Made by a program: the position numbers and the translations under genes. DNA of 64,000 nucleotides from Tunturibacter empetritectus. Its GTDB lineage: Bacteria > Acidobacteriota > Terriglobia > Terriglobales > Acidobacteriaceae. Numbering within the stretch: position 1 is the stretch's first letter; each line of letters opens with the position of its first letter. The DNA is taken from NCBI RefSeq assembly GCF_040358985.1, contig NZ_CP132932.1:682001-746000 (forward strand), read 5' to 3'. The notes under the pieces are model-generated. The model was not told where the DNA came from. It saw only the letters and a list, made by a program, of their open reading frames with translations, and did not search any database. Of this stretch, positions 50,026-58,908 are shown piece by piece.

Positions 50026-52127
50026 CCCGCGATCACGATCTCCGAAAAATCCGCGATCCCGGAGAAATCCCCGAGCACCTTCTCGAGCAGCGCCAACCGG
50101 TTCGCCCGCACTGCCTCCTCGGGCGCCATCACCATCACCGCCTCGAAGAACGCATCCACCTGCGGCCGCAGCGTAGCAATCTCCTCCAACGCCGCCTTGT
50201 AGCTCTTCTCCGCCCGCAGCCCCTTCACCTTCGCCGCCAACTCCGCCGACTTCTCCGCCAGCGCCTTCTCCGCAGGCTCCTTCAGCAGCGAAGCATCCAC
50301 ACCGCCCGCCGCCGCAATCCCCTTTTCTCTGGCCTGCGTAAGAATGTTCTTCATCCGCTTGAAAGCCGAAGACACCGCAACAAAATCCCCCGACCCGCGA
50401 ACAGCCGTAACCGCCTCCGCACGGACAACTACATCACGCAGTCCTTCTGGGCCGGGCAGCATCACGGCTTCAACTACGTCATAGGCATGTCCTCGCACCT
50501 CACGAAGATAGAACGCGATGCGTTCCTTGAAAAATTGCTCGAGTTTCGCTGTCTCGTCAAAAGATGCATTGCTTATTGCTAACAAATGATCGAGCGTCAA
50601 GGGAAGGCCCGACTCAGAAAGGATTCGCACAACGGCATTTCCAGAACGCCTTAATGCGAATGGATCTTTTGAACCTGTGGGTTCGAGTCCGTGAGAAAAC
50701 ATCCCAACAATTGTGTCCATTCGATCAGCAAGTCCTAACAAAGAACCTTCAAGCGAGCGAGGAATATTGTCTTTAGCGGAAGCTGGCTTGTACTGGTCAT
50801 AGATCGCATCTCCCACCACTGTAGGAAACTTCTGAGCCCGCGCATATAGACCGCCCACCACGCCCTGCAGTTCCGTAAACTCCTTGACGAGTTCGGCTGT
50901 CAGGTCCGTCTTCGCTAGCAACGCCGCAGTATCAAGAGCTAGAGTGTCCACCGCAACTCCACGCGCAGCAGCCAATCCAGCTAGCTCGGACACTAACTTG
51001 CGCACCCGCTCCGTCTTAGCCGCATAGCTCCCCAGATCCTTCTGGAACGTCACATTCTCCAGCAGCTTTACCCGCTCCACCAGAGGCACTCGCTGGTCGA
51101 ACTCCCAAAAGAACCGTGCATCATTGAACCGCGCCCTCAGCACCCGCTCGTTGCCATGCCGAATCACCGCAACCCCAGCCTCATCGGCCTCAGTGTTCAG
51201 CACCGCCAGAAAATGCGGAGCAAGCTTCCCGTCCCGATCCTCCACCGCAAAGTAGTTCTGGTGATCCCGCATCACCGTCACCAGAACCTCCTCCGGCAGC
51301 GCCAGGTACTCCTTCTCAAACCTACCCAGCAACACCGAAGGCCACTCAGTCAGGTGCGTCAGCTTATCGACCAACTCATGGTCCTCACGCCACCGCAGCC
51401 CTACCCCCTCAGGATCACCAGCCCGAGTCACCTTATCCAAAGCCTTCCGAATCCTCTGCCGCCTCACCTCAGCATCCGCAATCACAAAGCCGCCCAGCAA
51501 CGCGTCCTCATAATCACCAGGTGCCTTCAGCGAAATCTCTTGTTCTCCAAACAGCACCCGATGCCCATACGTAACACTTCCAGCTACATATCCGCCAAAT
51601 TCCACCGGCACAATCTTCTCGCCCAGCATAGCCACCATCCACCGCACCGGCCGCACAAACCGCTCCGGCCGCCCCGCACGCCAATACATATTCTTCGCCC
51701 AGTAGATCCCTGCCAGCTCCTTCGGCATCTCCGCAGCAATCACCTCCGCCGCACTCCGCCCCGCTTTCACCGCAGTCGCCGCAAGATACTCTCCCTTGGC
51801 GTTCGTAATCGTCTTCAGCGCCGCGACCTCCACCCCAGCCTTCTTCGCAAACGCCACCGCTGCAGGAGTCGCCACCCCATCCTTATAAGCCACCTTCACC
51901 GATGGCCCCACCAGCTCTTCAGCCACATCCTCCTGCTGCTCCGCAACGCCTTCCACCCACACCGCCAGCCGTCGCGGCGTAGCAAAGCTCTTAGCCATCG
52001 CACCTGACCGCACCAGCCGCTCACGCTCCAGCATCTTCACCACGCGCTGCTCCAACTCCGCCTGCGCTCCCGCAATCATCCGCGCCGGAACCTCTTCCAA
52101 CCCAATCTCAAACAAAAAATCAGCCAT
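50022..52127 (-). CDS. glyS: Glycyl-tRNA synthetase beta subunit
   Basis: A 701-residue beta chain of the alpha2beta2 glycyl-tRNA synthetase. It begins MADFLFEIGLEEVPARM, as in most GlyS; the B-domain and the C-terminal anticodon-binding helices are complete. The frame upstream of 52127 is discarded since the family starts there (GAGGACG upstream). Between about 50480 and 50960 the codons are much AT-richer than the flanks although the protein stays conserved (LLGLADRMDTIVGMFSHGLEPTGSKDPFALRR). It follows glyQ with a 125-bp gap that holds a hairpin repeat. Confidence 0.95.
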   Translation of the reverse strand: MADFLFEIGLEEVPARMIAGAQAELEQRVVKMLERERLVRSGAMAKSFATPRRLAVWVEGVAEQQEDVAEELVGPSVKVAYKDGVATPAAVAFAKKAGVEVAALKTITNAKGEYLAATAVKAGRSAAEVIAAEMPKELAGIYWAKNMYWRAGRPERFVRPVRWMVAMLGEKIVPVEFGGYVAGSVTYGHRVLFGEQEISLKAPGDYEDALLGGFVIADAEVRRQRIRKALDKVTRAGDPEGVGLRWREDHELVDKLTHLTEWPSVLLGRFEKEYLALPEEVLVTVMRDHQNYFAVEDRDGKLAPHFLAVLNTEADEAGVAVIRHGNERVLRARFNDARFFWEFDQRVPLVERVKLLENVTFQKDLGSYAAKTERVRKLVSELAGLAAARGVAVDTLALDTAALLAKTDLTAELVKEFTELQGVVGGLYARAQKFPTVVGDAIYDQYKPASAKDNIPRSLEGSLLGLADRMDTIVGMFSHGLEPTGSKDPFALRRSGNAVVRILSESGLPLTLDHLLAISNASFDETAKLEQFFKERIAFYLREVRGHAYDVVEAVMLPGPEGLRDVVVRAEAVTAVRGSGDFVAVSSAFKRMKNILTQAREKGIAAAGGVDASLLKEPAEKALAEKSAELAAKVKGLRAEKSYKAALEEIATLRPQVDAFFEAVMVMAPEEAVRANRLALLEKVLGDFSGIADFSEIVIAG

Positions 52128-52200
52128 CGTCCTCAACTCAAATCCCGCCACATAAGGCGCATCTCGTATCTGAATCACTCTCTCAACCAACCCAAACGCT

Positions 52201-52244
52201 CGGGTGCCCCATCCTTTGCAGTCTCATCGCAAAGGGTGGGATCG
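52201..52244. repeat. Hairpin repeat (GGGTGCCCCAT...GGGTGGGAT type)
   Basis: CCCATCCTTTGC (52208-52219) pairs with GCAAAGGGTGGG (52229-52240) with one mismatch, loop of 9 nt, preceded by CGGGTGC. It lies between glyQ and glyS. A related hairpin is seen at 60091-60135 and another is nested in the repeat at 46396-46442. Confidence 0.6.
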
Positions 52245-52252
52245 CAAACTGC

Positions 52253-53242
52253 TCAACCCGCCACAGCTTCCTCTTTTACCAGAGCCGCCAACGCCTCACC
52301 CTGCGCCGCATAAGCCTTCGCCACTCCCACCACCAGCGTCCGAATCCGCGCCATCACGCCGACGCGCTCTGTCACCGAGATCGCCCCGCGAGCATCCAAC
52401 AGATTGAACAGATGCGAACACTTCAACGCCAGCTCATAAGCCCCCAAAACCGGAAACCGCTTCAGCGTTAGCTCATCCATCTTCGCGAAGTCCTTGAAGT
52501 CGTCACGAAATCCAGCCTTCTCCAAAAGCCCCTTGCACTCCGCCTCATACAACTCCAGGTGCTTCCACAATGAAGCCACATCCGCATAATCGAAGCTATA
52601 AGCCGAAAACTGCTCCTCCTCGGCCAGCCGCATCTCCCCATACGTCACCTCGCGGCCAGTATCGGGCTCCACCGCCCACACAATGTCATAGATCGAATCC
52701 ACATCCTGCAAAAATCCCGCGATCCGCTCCAGCCCATACGTAATCTCCCCACAGATCGGGTCCAGATCCATCCCACCGCACTGCTGAAAGTAAGTGAACT
52801 GCGTAATCTCCAACCCATCCAGCATCACCTGCCAGCCCACGCCCCACGCGCCGCCCACTGGCCACTCCCAGTTATCCTCTTCGAACTTGATGTCATGCTC
52901 TTTCAAATCGATCCCGATCGCCACCAGCGACTCGAGATACATCTCCTGAATCCGCACCGGTGGCGGCTTCAGAATCACCTGCAATTGCGTATGCCGAAAC
53001 AGCCTATTCGGATTCTCCCCATACCGCCCATCGGCTGGTCTACGGGAGGGCTGCGCATAAGCGATCCGCACCGGCTTCGGCCCCAGCACCCGCAGAAACG
53101 TATCGGGAGACATCGTCCCCGCACCCACCTCAACATCGTAAGGCTGCTGCAACACGCAACCCCGATCCGCCCAAAAGCGCTGCAGGGTAAACAACAGCTC
53201 CTGAAACGTAAGCGCGCGCTTCTTTCCAGCTCTCTCAGTCAT
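52253..53242 (-). CDS. glyQ: Glycyl-tRNA synthetase alpha subunit
   Basis: The 329-residue catalytic class II chain. [47 protein letters not shown] is the conserved N-terminal region, and the motif 2/3 regions [15 protein letters not shown] follow. With GlyS it forms the bacterial alpha2beta2 enzyme. The ATG at 53242 (MTERAGKKR) is taken since the family begins there; the frame upstream adds 43 unmatched residues. glyQ precedes glyS as usual, with a hairpin repeat in the gap. Confidence 0.95.
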   Translation of the reverse strand: MTERAGKKRALTFQELLFTLQRFWADRGCVLQQPYDVEVGAGTMSPDTFLRVLGPKPVRIAYAQPSRRPADGRYGENPNRLFRHTQLQVILKPPPVRIQEMYLESLVAIGIDLKEHDIKFEEDNWEWPVGGAWGVGWQVMLDGLEITQFTYFQQCGGMDLDPICGEITYGLERIAGFLQDVDSIYDIVWAVEPDTGREVTYGEMRLAEEEQFSAYSFDYADVASLWKHLELYEAECKGLLEKAGFRDDFKDFAKMDELTLKRFPVLGAYELALKCSHLFNLLDARGAISVTERVGVMARIRTLVVGVAKAYAAQGEALAALVKEEAVAG

Positions 53243-53488
53243 GCATCTCTCTTCAAAAAACGGTAATCCTTCGATTCTAAATGCAATCGGCCACTTCCCG
53301 ACCGCACCATCAGCCATAACGCAAACGTCTTCCCCAGTAGCAATCCAGGCAACTTCCCTCGCCTGATTCATGCCTGCGCCAACATTTCCCTCTATGATGT
53401 CCGGGTGTCTTTACAACCCAATTCCAACCATCGGCGCCACCATCTACAAAAAGCCGGGTTCATACAACCGAGTATCGAGGCAACAACC

Positions 53489-55717
53489 ATGAAAACCCCA
53501 CTCACTCGTACGACTATCAGGGGCTTCTATAAGAAGAGCATCTTCGCCTCCTTTGTCCTCACTCTCCTCACCACCCTCCCCCTGCACGCTCAGAGCTACT
53601 CGCAGGACGCAGACCCGCCCGAGCGCGTCGCCCGCCTCAGCATCCTTCAAGGCAACGTCTCCCTCCAGCCCGCCGGCGTCGATCAGTTCAGTCAGGCCGA
53701 GTTAAACTATCCCCTCACCAACGGCGATCGCGTCTACGTCGACAACTCCAGCTTCGCCGAACTCCAAAGCGACGCCCTCGCCATCCGCATGGGCCTCGGT
53801 GCCGACCTCACCCTCACCAGCATGACCGACCAGGTCGCCCAGCTCGGCCTCGCCCAGGGCTCCATCAATATCCGAAGCTGGAACCTTCAAAACGGCGCCA
53901 CCATCGAAATCGACACCCCCAACGGCACCATCACCATCCTCCAGCCCGGCGACGTCCGCATCGATAGCTACCCCCAGGACGACACCACCGTCGTCACCGT
54001 CAACTCCGGACAGGCCGAAGCGACTGGTCCCGATCTCTCTCAGGCCATCAACCCCGGACAGGCACTCCGCCTCACCGGCTCCAACCCCATCTACGTCGAA
54101 TACGTAGAGCTCGCATCAGGCGACAACCTCGACCGCTTCGATCAGGATCGCGACCGCCGCCAGATGGCCGACCGCGCTGCCCAGCAGCAGTACGTCAACC
54201 CCGACATGATCGGATACAGCGACCTCCAGGAGTACGGCGAGTGGTCGTCCCAATCCGACTACGGTCAGGTCTGGTATCCCCGCAACGTCGACGCGGGATG
54301 GACCCCATACCACAACGGCCACTGGGCTTGGATCGCCCCCTGGGGCTGGACCTGGGTTGAAGCCGAGCCCTGGGGATTCGCGCCCTTCCACTACGGCCGC
54401 TGGGCCAGCTTCAACGGACGCTGGGGATGGATTCCCGGACCCACCATCGTCCGCCCCGTCTACTCTCCCGCCCTCGTAGCCTTCGTCGGCGGCCCCAGCT
54501 TCTCCATCAGCGCCGGCTTCGGTGCAGGCAATGGAGCAGGCCTTACCGCATGGTTCCCCCTCGGCCCGCGCGAAACCTACGTTCCCTGGTATCACGCCAG
54601 CCCCGGCTACGTGAACCGCGTCAATGTAACTAACATCTACAACCGCAACGTCACCGAGGTCCGCAACGTCTACAACAACCGGACCACTAACATCTACGTC
54701 AACAACACCACCGTCAACAACATCACCTACGTCAACCGCACTGTCGCCACCACCGTCGTCCCCCAACGCTCCTTCGCCGCGGGACGCCCGGTAGCCTCAG
54801 CAGCCGTTCACGTCGACCAGAAGCAGCTCGCCCAGGCTCAGGTCATGCCTCATCCCATGATCACGCCCACTCGCGCGATCGTAGCCCCGGCACCCGCCCG
54901 AGCCGTCCCCGTCAACGTCGCACGGCCCGTCCTCCAAACCCACGCCGGCCTCGCTCAGGCTGTACCCGGAGCGCAAGCTCTCCCCGTCCGTCCTCTTAGC
55001 CCGCAACAACAGCAGGCAGTCAAAGTCCAGCCTCTGCCCAACGGCCAGCGGCCAATCCAGCAGCCCGCACCTACCCCCGTCCAGCGACAACCTATCCAGC
55101 AGGCCGCAACCCAACCCGTTTCACGACAGGCACCCATAGAACGAGCCACCCCAACTCCAAACCCATCCGCGCACCCCGTTCCAACGCAACCGGTACAACC
55201 CACGCAACCAGCAACCCAGTTCAACCAGCCACACCCACAACCAACAGCCCCCATCAACCAGGCAAGGCCCGAACCTCCTGCGCAACCGGTACAGCCGCCA
55301 ACTCAGTTCAACCAGCCACGGCCTCAACCGACAGCTCCGGTCAATCAGCTAAGGCCACAACCGGAAGCGCCTATCAATCAACAGAGGCCGCAGCAGTCAG
55401 CGCCTATCAACCAGCAGAGGCCCGAACCTCCCGTACAGGCAGCACAACCCAAGCCGCAACCACGCTCCGTGGATCAACCGCGTCCCCTCATCAACCGGAG
55501 CGAGCCCCCACCCGCGCAACCGACCTTCGTCCAGCAGCGGCAAGCCATTCAGAAGACCGATCCCGGTCGCCCTCTCGGCCCGCAGCAGGTCGACAACCTC
55601 CGCAACGGACGCCCAGCCGGACCACACGAGCAGCCTGAGCCAATCACCCATCCAGCCGCCCGCGCTCCTCAACCTCCTCAACCCAAAAACGAGTCAAAGC
55701 AGCCGCCTCCCAGATAA
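53489..55717 (+). CDS. Exported FecR-domain protein with Tyr/Trp-rich (DUF6600-like) core and Pro/Gln tail
   Basis: A 742-residue secreted protein. A signal peptide (about residues 15-38, ending LHAQ) is followed by a FecR-like beta domain (RLSILQGNVSLQPAG, VTVNSGQAEATGP). Residues about 230-330 are extremely aromatic: WTPYHNGHWAWIAPWGWTWV and FAPFHYGRWASFNGRWGWIPG, the pattern of DUF6600. Then comes an Asn-rich strand region (NIYNRNVTEVRNVYNN), and a Pro/Gln-rich disordered tail with tandem repeats. The function of such proteins in Acidobacteriota is unknown; a role at the cell surface is plausible. Start at the ATG at 53489 with GAGG 8 nt upstream. A terminator follows. Confidence 0.8.
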   Translation: MKTPLTRTTIRGFYKKSIFASFVLTLLTTLPLHAQSYSQDADPPERVARLSILQGNVSLQPAGVDQFSQAELNYPLTNGDRVYVDNSSFAELQSDALAIRMGLGADLTLTSMTDQVAQLGLAQGSINIRSWNLQNGATIEIDTPNGTITILQPGDVRIDSYPQDDTTVVTVNSGQAEATGPDLSQAINPGQALRLTGSNPIYVEYVELASGDNLDRFDQDRDRRQMADRAAQQQYVNPDMIGYSDLQEYGEWSSQSDYGQVWYPRNVDAGWTPYHNGHWAWIAPWGWTWVEAEPWGFAPFHYGRWASFNGRWGWIPGPTIVRPVYSPALVAFVGGPSFSISAGFGAGNGAGLTAWFPLGPRETYVPWYHASPGYVNRVNVTNIYNRNVTEVRNVYNNRTTNIYVNNTTVNNITYVNRTVATTVVPQRSFAAGRPVASAAVHVDQKQLAQAQVMPHPMITPTRAIVAPAPARAVPVNVARPVLQTHAGLAQAVPGAQALPVRPLSPQQQQAVKVQPLPNGQRPIQQPAPTPVQRQPIQQAATQPVSRQAPIERATPTPNPSAHPVPTQPVQPTQPATQFNQPHPQPTAPINQARPEPPAQPVQPPTQFNQPRPQPTAPVNQLRPQPEAPINQQRPQQSAPINQQRPEPPVQAAQPKPQPRSVDQPRPLINRSEPPPAQPTFVQQRQAIQKTDPGRPLGPQQVDNLRNGRPAGPHEQPEPITHPAARAPQPPQPKNESKQPPPR
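55215..55445 (+). repeat. Tandem coding repeats in the Pro/Gln tail
   Basis: Units of about 12 codons of the form N-Q-x-R-P-x-P-x-A-P recur six to seven times (QPHPQPTAPINQARPEPP, QPRPQPTAPVNQLRPQPE, NQQRPQQSAPINQQRPEP). Units differ at single bases, so copy number may vary between strains. Confidence 0.75.
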
Positions 55718-55760
55718 GGGCCAGATAATATCTAAATAACCGCTGCCATCCCTCAAATTC

Positions 55761-55795
55761 AATCCCGCACTCCTTGAAAAGAGTGCGGGATTTTT
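55761..55795 (+). terminator. Intrinsic terminator after the FecR gene
   Basis: A 12-bp perfect stem AATCCCGCACTC/GAGTGCGGGATT with an 8-nt loop and a T tract. The reverse strand starts with AA.., so it mainly serves the plus strand. Confidence 0.9.
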
Positions 55796-55822
55796 CGCGT
55801 CTCTTCACCCGGAAAACCCCTA

Positions 55823-56935
55823 CTACTGCGGCGTCAAAATATGACGCGTCCCCTCTTCCGGAGCCGAGGTGCTATTCGGGCGCACCGTCGTCGGATCGCT
55901 CAGCACCTTTGCATCCTGCAGCGGAACCGCAATCCCCGTCGACCGAATAAACGCCCTGCTCTTATCGATAGTCACCATAAGCTGGTGCTGTCCTCGGGTC
56001 GAGTTGTACGGCCGTGGAAACTCCACAATATAGCGTCCGCGAACCATCGCCACAAACCCCTTCAACCTTGATTCAACATCGCCTCTGTTCGCCGAAAACA
56101 CCAACCCGCCACTCAGCTCACAGATCGCATCAAACGGATCCTCCAGCGCGTTGCCCACCCCTGATGCGCCAACTGCAAGCCACGGCACATACGTCATTCC
56201 AAATACAGCAACCGCGCTGCCCTGCGCAAACACCCTCACCTCGTTCCATCGATTTCTACTTCCTTTGTCCTTCCCATCTGTCACCGCAAGAATCACCCGC
56301 CGGCCAGGGAGCGTAGACAGCTGGTTGGTAACGAAAGCCAGCGCATCCCAAAGCTGCACCTGCTCCTCGCACTTCGAGCTGTCCTTCGCGTGTCTCCGGT
56401 CAACCCACGACTGCAGCGCCTCATGCACCAGCCTCCTCAAATGCGTCGCATCCGCCGGCATGTCATTTGCATACCGTGTAAACGCGCAATCCATCCCGTA
56501 GACCGACACATGATCCTGGGCACGCAGAGACAACGGCGCAAGCTCCGCAATCGCGTTCTCAAGCTTCGACGACAACTCCGCCTCCTGCCCGCTCATGTCC
56601 AGCAGAATCGCAAGCGAGATCGGATCATCGCCCTCCAGCCGAACATGCGAGGCGCGAAACGGCGGCCCTCCATCAAAGCCCACCTGAAACCTGTTCGGCG
56701 CAATCGCTGCCGTCTTCTTCCGATCCTCCCCCAGCACCAGCACCGGGATCTGGATCGTATTCGCATAAACATGCAGCGTCGTAACATCCGCATCCTGCGC
56801 CCGCGCCATCACGCCCCGCCCCCACGCTGCCACACCCAGGGCAAACAGAAAGGTCCACACCCAAACCTCCGCAACCCGGCCCACCGCACCACACCCAAAC
56901 GCGAACCCTGACGCGAAACCGCTCATCTTCGCCAT
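55823..56935 (-). CDS. VWFA-domain exported protein (Acidobacteriota type)
   Basis: A 370-residue protein with a signal-type N-terminus and one von Willebrand A domain: LAILLDMSGQEAEL is the metal-ion-dependent adhesion start (DxSxx here as D-M-S-G-Q), followed by VSVYGMDCAFTRYA and LPGRRVILAVTDGKD. The C-terminal part, RGRYIVEFPRP and the beta-rich tail, is typical of the many VWFA proteins in Acidobacteriota, whose role is unknown. I start at 56935 and not at 56971 because CATACT stands 6 nt before that ATG. The window's last gene is a relative. Confidence 0.78.
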   Translation of the reverse strand: MAKMSGFASGFAFGCGAVGRVAEVWVWTFLFALGVAAWGRGVMARAQDADVTTLHVYANTIQIPVLVLGEDRKKTAAIAPNRFQVGFDGGPPFRASHVRLEGDDPISLAILLDMSGQEAELSSKLENAIAELAPLSLRAQDHVSVYGMDCAFTRYANDMPADATHLRRLVHEALQSWVDRRHAKDSSKCEEQVQLWDALAFVTNQLSTLPGRRVILAVTDGKDKGSRNRWNEVRVFAQGSAVAVFGMTYVPWLAVGASGVGNALEDPFDAICELSGGLVFSANRGDVESRLKGFVAMVRGRYIVEFPRPYNSTRGQHQLMVTIDKSRAFIRSTGIAVPLQDAKVLSDPTTVRPNSTSAPEEGTRHILTPQ

Positions 56936-56941
56936 CGCAGC

Positions 56942-56947
56942 AGTATG
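56942..56947 (-). promoter_or_regulatory. -10-like CATACT 6 nt before the VWA ATG
   Basis: Same spacing class as the other leaderless candidates; it decides the start of the VWA gene. Confidence 0.35.
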
Positions 56948-56971
56948 CCAGAACTCAGCTACCACCAGCAT

Positions 56972-57463
56972 CTACCCTTCCGTAGAGTCCCGCCTCTTCA
57001 CCGCATCTCTCTCAAACGCAACGCGCGCCCTCTCAATCTCCTCCCCATGCGTCTCCGCCCAGACCCACACCCCGCAAAACGCCTCGCTCAGACTCGAACC
57101 CAGCGCCGTCAACTCATACTCCACCCGCGGCGGAATCACCGGATGCACCGTCCGCCTCACCAGCCCGTCCCGCTCCATCTGCCGCACCGTCTTGGTCAGC
57201 ATCTTCTGGCTCACGCCCCCCACCCGCTCCCCCAGCCGGGTAAACCGTACAACACCATGCTCCTCCAGCACCTCTAACACCAGCATGGTCCACTTATCCG
57301 CCACCCGCGCAATAATCTCCCGAACCAGCGCCTCGACCTTCGGATCGTTCTCCACCACATCCCTCGGCCTTCCCTTCGCAACAACCTTCTTCGCAGCCCT
57401 CTCAGACACATGCTTCGCCGCCTTCTTCCCCGCGCTCCGAGCCACAATGCCTTTTTTGCCCAT
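56972..57463 (-). CDS. HxlR-family transcriptional regulator
   Basis: A 163-residue winged-helix protein. The HxlR pattern is VADKWTMLVLEVLEEHGVVRFTRLGERVGGVSQKMLTKTVRQMERDGLV, then RTVHPVIPPRVEYELTALG. A Lys/Ala-rich N-terminal tail of 35 residues (KKAAKHVSERAAKKVVAKG) could bind DNA non-specifically. HxlR proteins often react to aldehydes or redox state and control a divergent oxidoreductase gene; here that is the SDR gene 100 bp away. Confidence 0.88.
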   Translation of the reverse strand: MGKKGIVARSAGKKAAKHVSERAAKKVVAKGRPRDVVENDPKVEALVREIIARVADKWTMLVLEVLEEHGVVRFTRLGERVGGVSQKMLTKTVRQMERDGLVRRTVHPVIPPRVEYELTALGSSLSEAFCGVWVWAETHGEEIERARVAFERDAVKRRDSTEG

Positions 57464-57562
57464 AAATTCATCACTCTCTTTTAGGTCAGTATAGGTTTTT
57501 TAGGTGCCTACTTTCCAAGATATACAACCGATCCTACTATCAACTTAGGAGAAATCACCACC
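57464..57562. promoter_or_regulatory. Divergent HxlR/SDR promoter region with candidate operator
   Basis: TAGG-TG-CCTA (57501-57510) is an inverted repeat, with further TAGGT words at 57482 and 57492 in the same direction. On the minus strand TATACT could be the HxlR -10. The plus side carries TAGGAG 9-10 nt before the SDR ATG. The palindrome is a candidate binding site for HxlR; this is inference. Confidence 0.4.
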
Positions 57563-58339
57563 ATGATCACCACTGGAAATACCATCCTCATCACCGGCGG
57601 CGGCTCCGGTATCGGCCGCGGTCTCGCCGAAGCCTTCCACAAGCTCGGCAACCACGTCATCATCGCCGGCCGCCGCAAACAAGTCCTCGACGAGACCGTC
57701 GCCGCCAACCCCGGCATCTCCTCCGCGGTCCTCGACATCGAAGACGCCGCCAGCATCCGCGCCTTCGCCGCCAAGCTCATCGCCGGCTTTCCCGCCCTCA
57801 ACGCCGTCATCCACAACGCCGGCATCTCGCGCACCGAGGACCTCCTCGCCCAACCAGAAGATCTCGCCGACGCCGAGGCCATGATCACCACCAATCTCCT
57901 CGGCCCCATCCGCCTCAATGCCGCTCTGCTGCCTCACCTCCAAAAGCAGCCCCACGCCGCAGTCCTCACTGTTACCTCCGGCCTCGCCTTCCTTCCCCTG
58001 GCAATGGCGCCCACCTACAACGCCACCAAGGCCGCCCTTCACTCCTACACCGAGTCCCTGCGCTATCAACTCAAATCCACCAACGTTCAGGTCATCGAAA
58101 TCATCCCGCCCTACGTTCAGACCGAACTCTCGGGCGCCCATCAAGCCTCAGACCCCCGCGCCATGCCCCTCGCCGACTACATCAACGAGACCATCGAAAT
58201 CCTTAAAACCCAACCCGACGCCACCGAGATCCTCGTCGAACGAGTCAAACCCCTCCGCTTCGCCGAACAAAACGGCCCGGAAAAATACACCGCCTTCTTC
58301 ACCCAGTTCAACGACGCCATGTCCGCCGGACCCCAGTAA
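57563..58339 (+). CDS. SDR-family oxidoreductase
   Basis: A 258-residue short-chain dehydrogenase. The NAD(P) fingerprint TGGGSGIGRGLAEAF is at residues 11-25, NAG at the middle, and the active site has Ser in TVTSGLAFLPL plus YNATK (Tyr-x3-Lys). The arginine after the first strand (AGRRKQ) favours NADP. The family resembles DltE/YciK-like aldehyde or ketone reductases. Regulation by the divergent HxlR protein is likely. The substrate is unknown. Confidence 0.87.
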   Translation: MITTGNTILITGGGSGIGRGLAEAFHKLGNHVIIAGRRKQVLDETVAANPGISSAVLDIEDAASIRAFAAKLIAGFPALNAVIHNAGISRTEDLLAQPEDLADAEAMITTNLLGPIRLNAALLPHLQKQPHAAVLTVTSGLAFLPLAMAPTYNATKAALHSYTESLRYQLKSTNVQVIEIIPPYVQTELSGAHQASDPRAMPLADYINETIEILKTQPDATEILVERVKPLRFAEQNGPEKYTAFFTQFNDAMSAGPQ

Positions 58340-58391
58340 GAGAGCAGTCACCCGATGGTTTCGCAGCATCATCATGTGAAAGAGAAGCGGA

Positions 58392-58808
58392 CTACTCCCC
58401 AATCAGGTGCAACACAATCTCCCGTCTATGAGGGCGGACTCGATGCTCAAAAAGGTAGATACCCTGCCAGGTTCCCAGCGCCAGCCCGCCCTTTATCACC
58501 GGTATCGAGAGCTGCACCTGAGTTAGTGCCGTCTTCAGATGCGCAGGCATATCGTCTGACCCTTCGGAGTGATGCCTATACGGCCCACCCTCAGGCGCAA
58601 GTCGATCGAAGTAAGCTTCGATATCGCTGCGAACAGTAGGATCAGCATTCTCCTGGATCAAAAGCGAGGCTGACGTATGTTTGCAGAAGATGGTCAGAAG
58701 GCCAGTCTGCATTCTCTGCTGCCTTACCCATTCCCCAATAGCCGACGTAACCTCATAAAGCCTTTGCCCACGCGTCAAAATTTCAAGATGATGCACTGAT
58801 TGCTTCAA
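58392..58808 (-). CDS. yjbQ: YjbQ-family protein (secondary thiamine-phosphate synthase type)
   Basis: A 138-residue UPF0047 protein with the family core: LLTIFCKHTSASLLIQENADPTVRSDIEAYFDRLAPE and the HHSEGSDDMPAHLKTALTQVQLSIPV metal-type motif, then GTWQGIYLFEHR. Members show thiamine-phosphate synthase activity as a side reaction; the real task is unknown. The TTG start has a weak GAGGCGAG upstream. It stands alone, opposite to the SDR gene. Confidence 0.88.
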   Translation of the reverse strand: MKQSVHHLEILTRGQRLYEVTSAIGEWVRQQRMQTGLLTIFCKHTSASLLIQENADPTVRSDIEAYFDRLAPEGGPYRHHSEGSDDMPAHLKTALTQVQLSIPVIKGGLALGTWQGIYLFEHRVRPHRREIVLHLIGE

Positions 58809-58908
58809 TATTTCTCGCCTCTTGTTGTCGCCAGAAAGTGTCCAGGTTATACGAAAGATTAGATGCTGGGCATTCGCCGCGCGCAGCTAACGATAACCTC
58901 GCACCCAA

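Noticed and set aside
50679..50691. A tRNA T-loop-like GGGTTCGAGTCC
   Set aside because: It lies in the middle of the conserved glyS coding sequence and no acceptor or anticodon arms can be formed around it.
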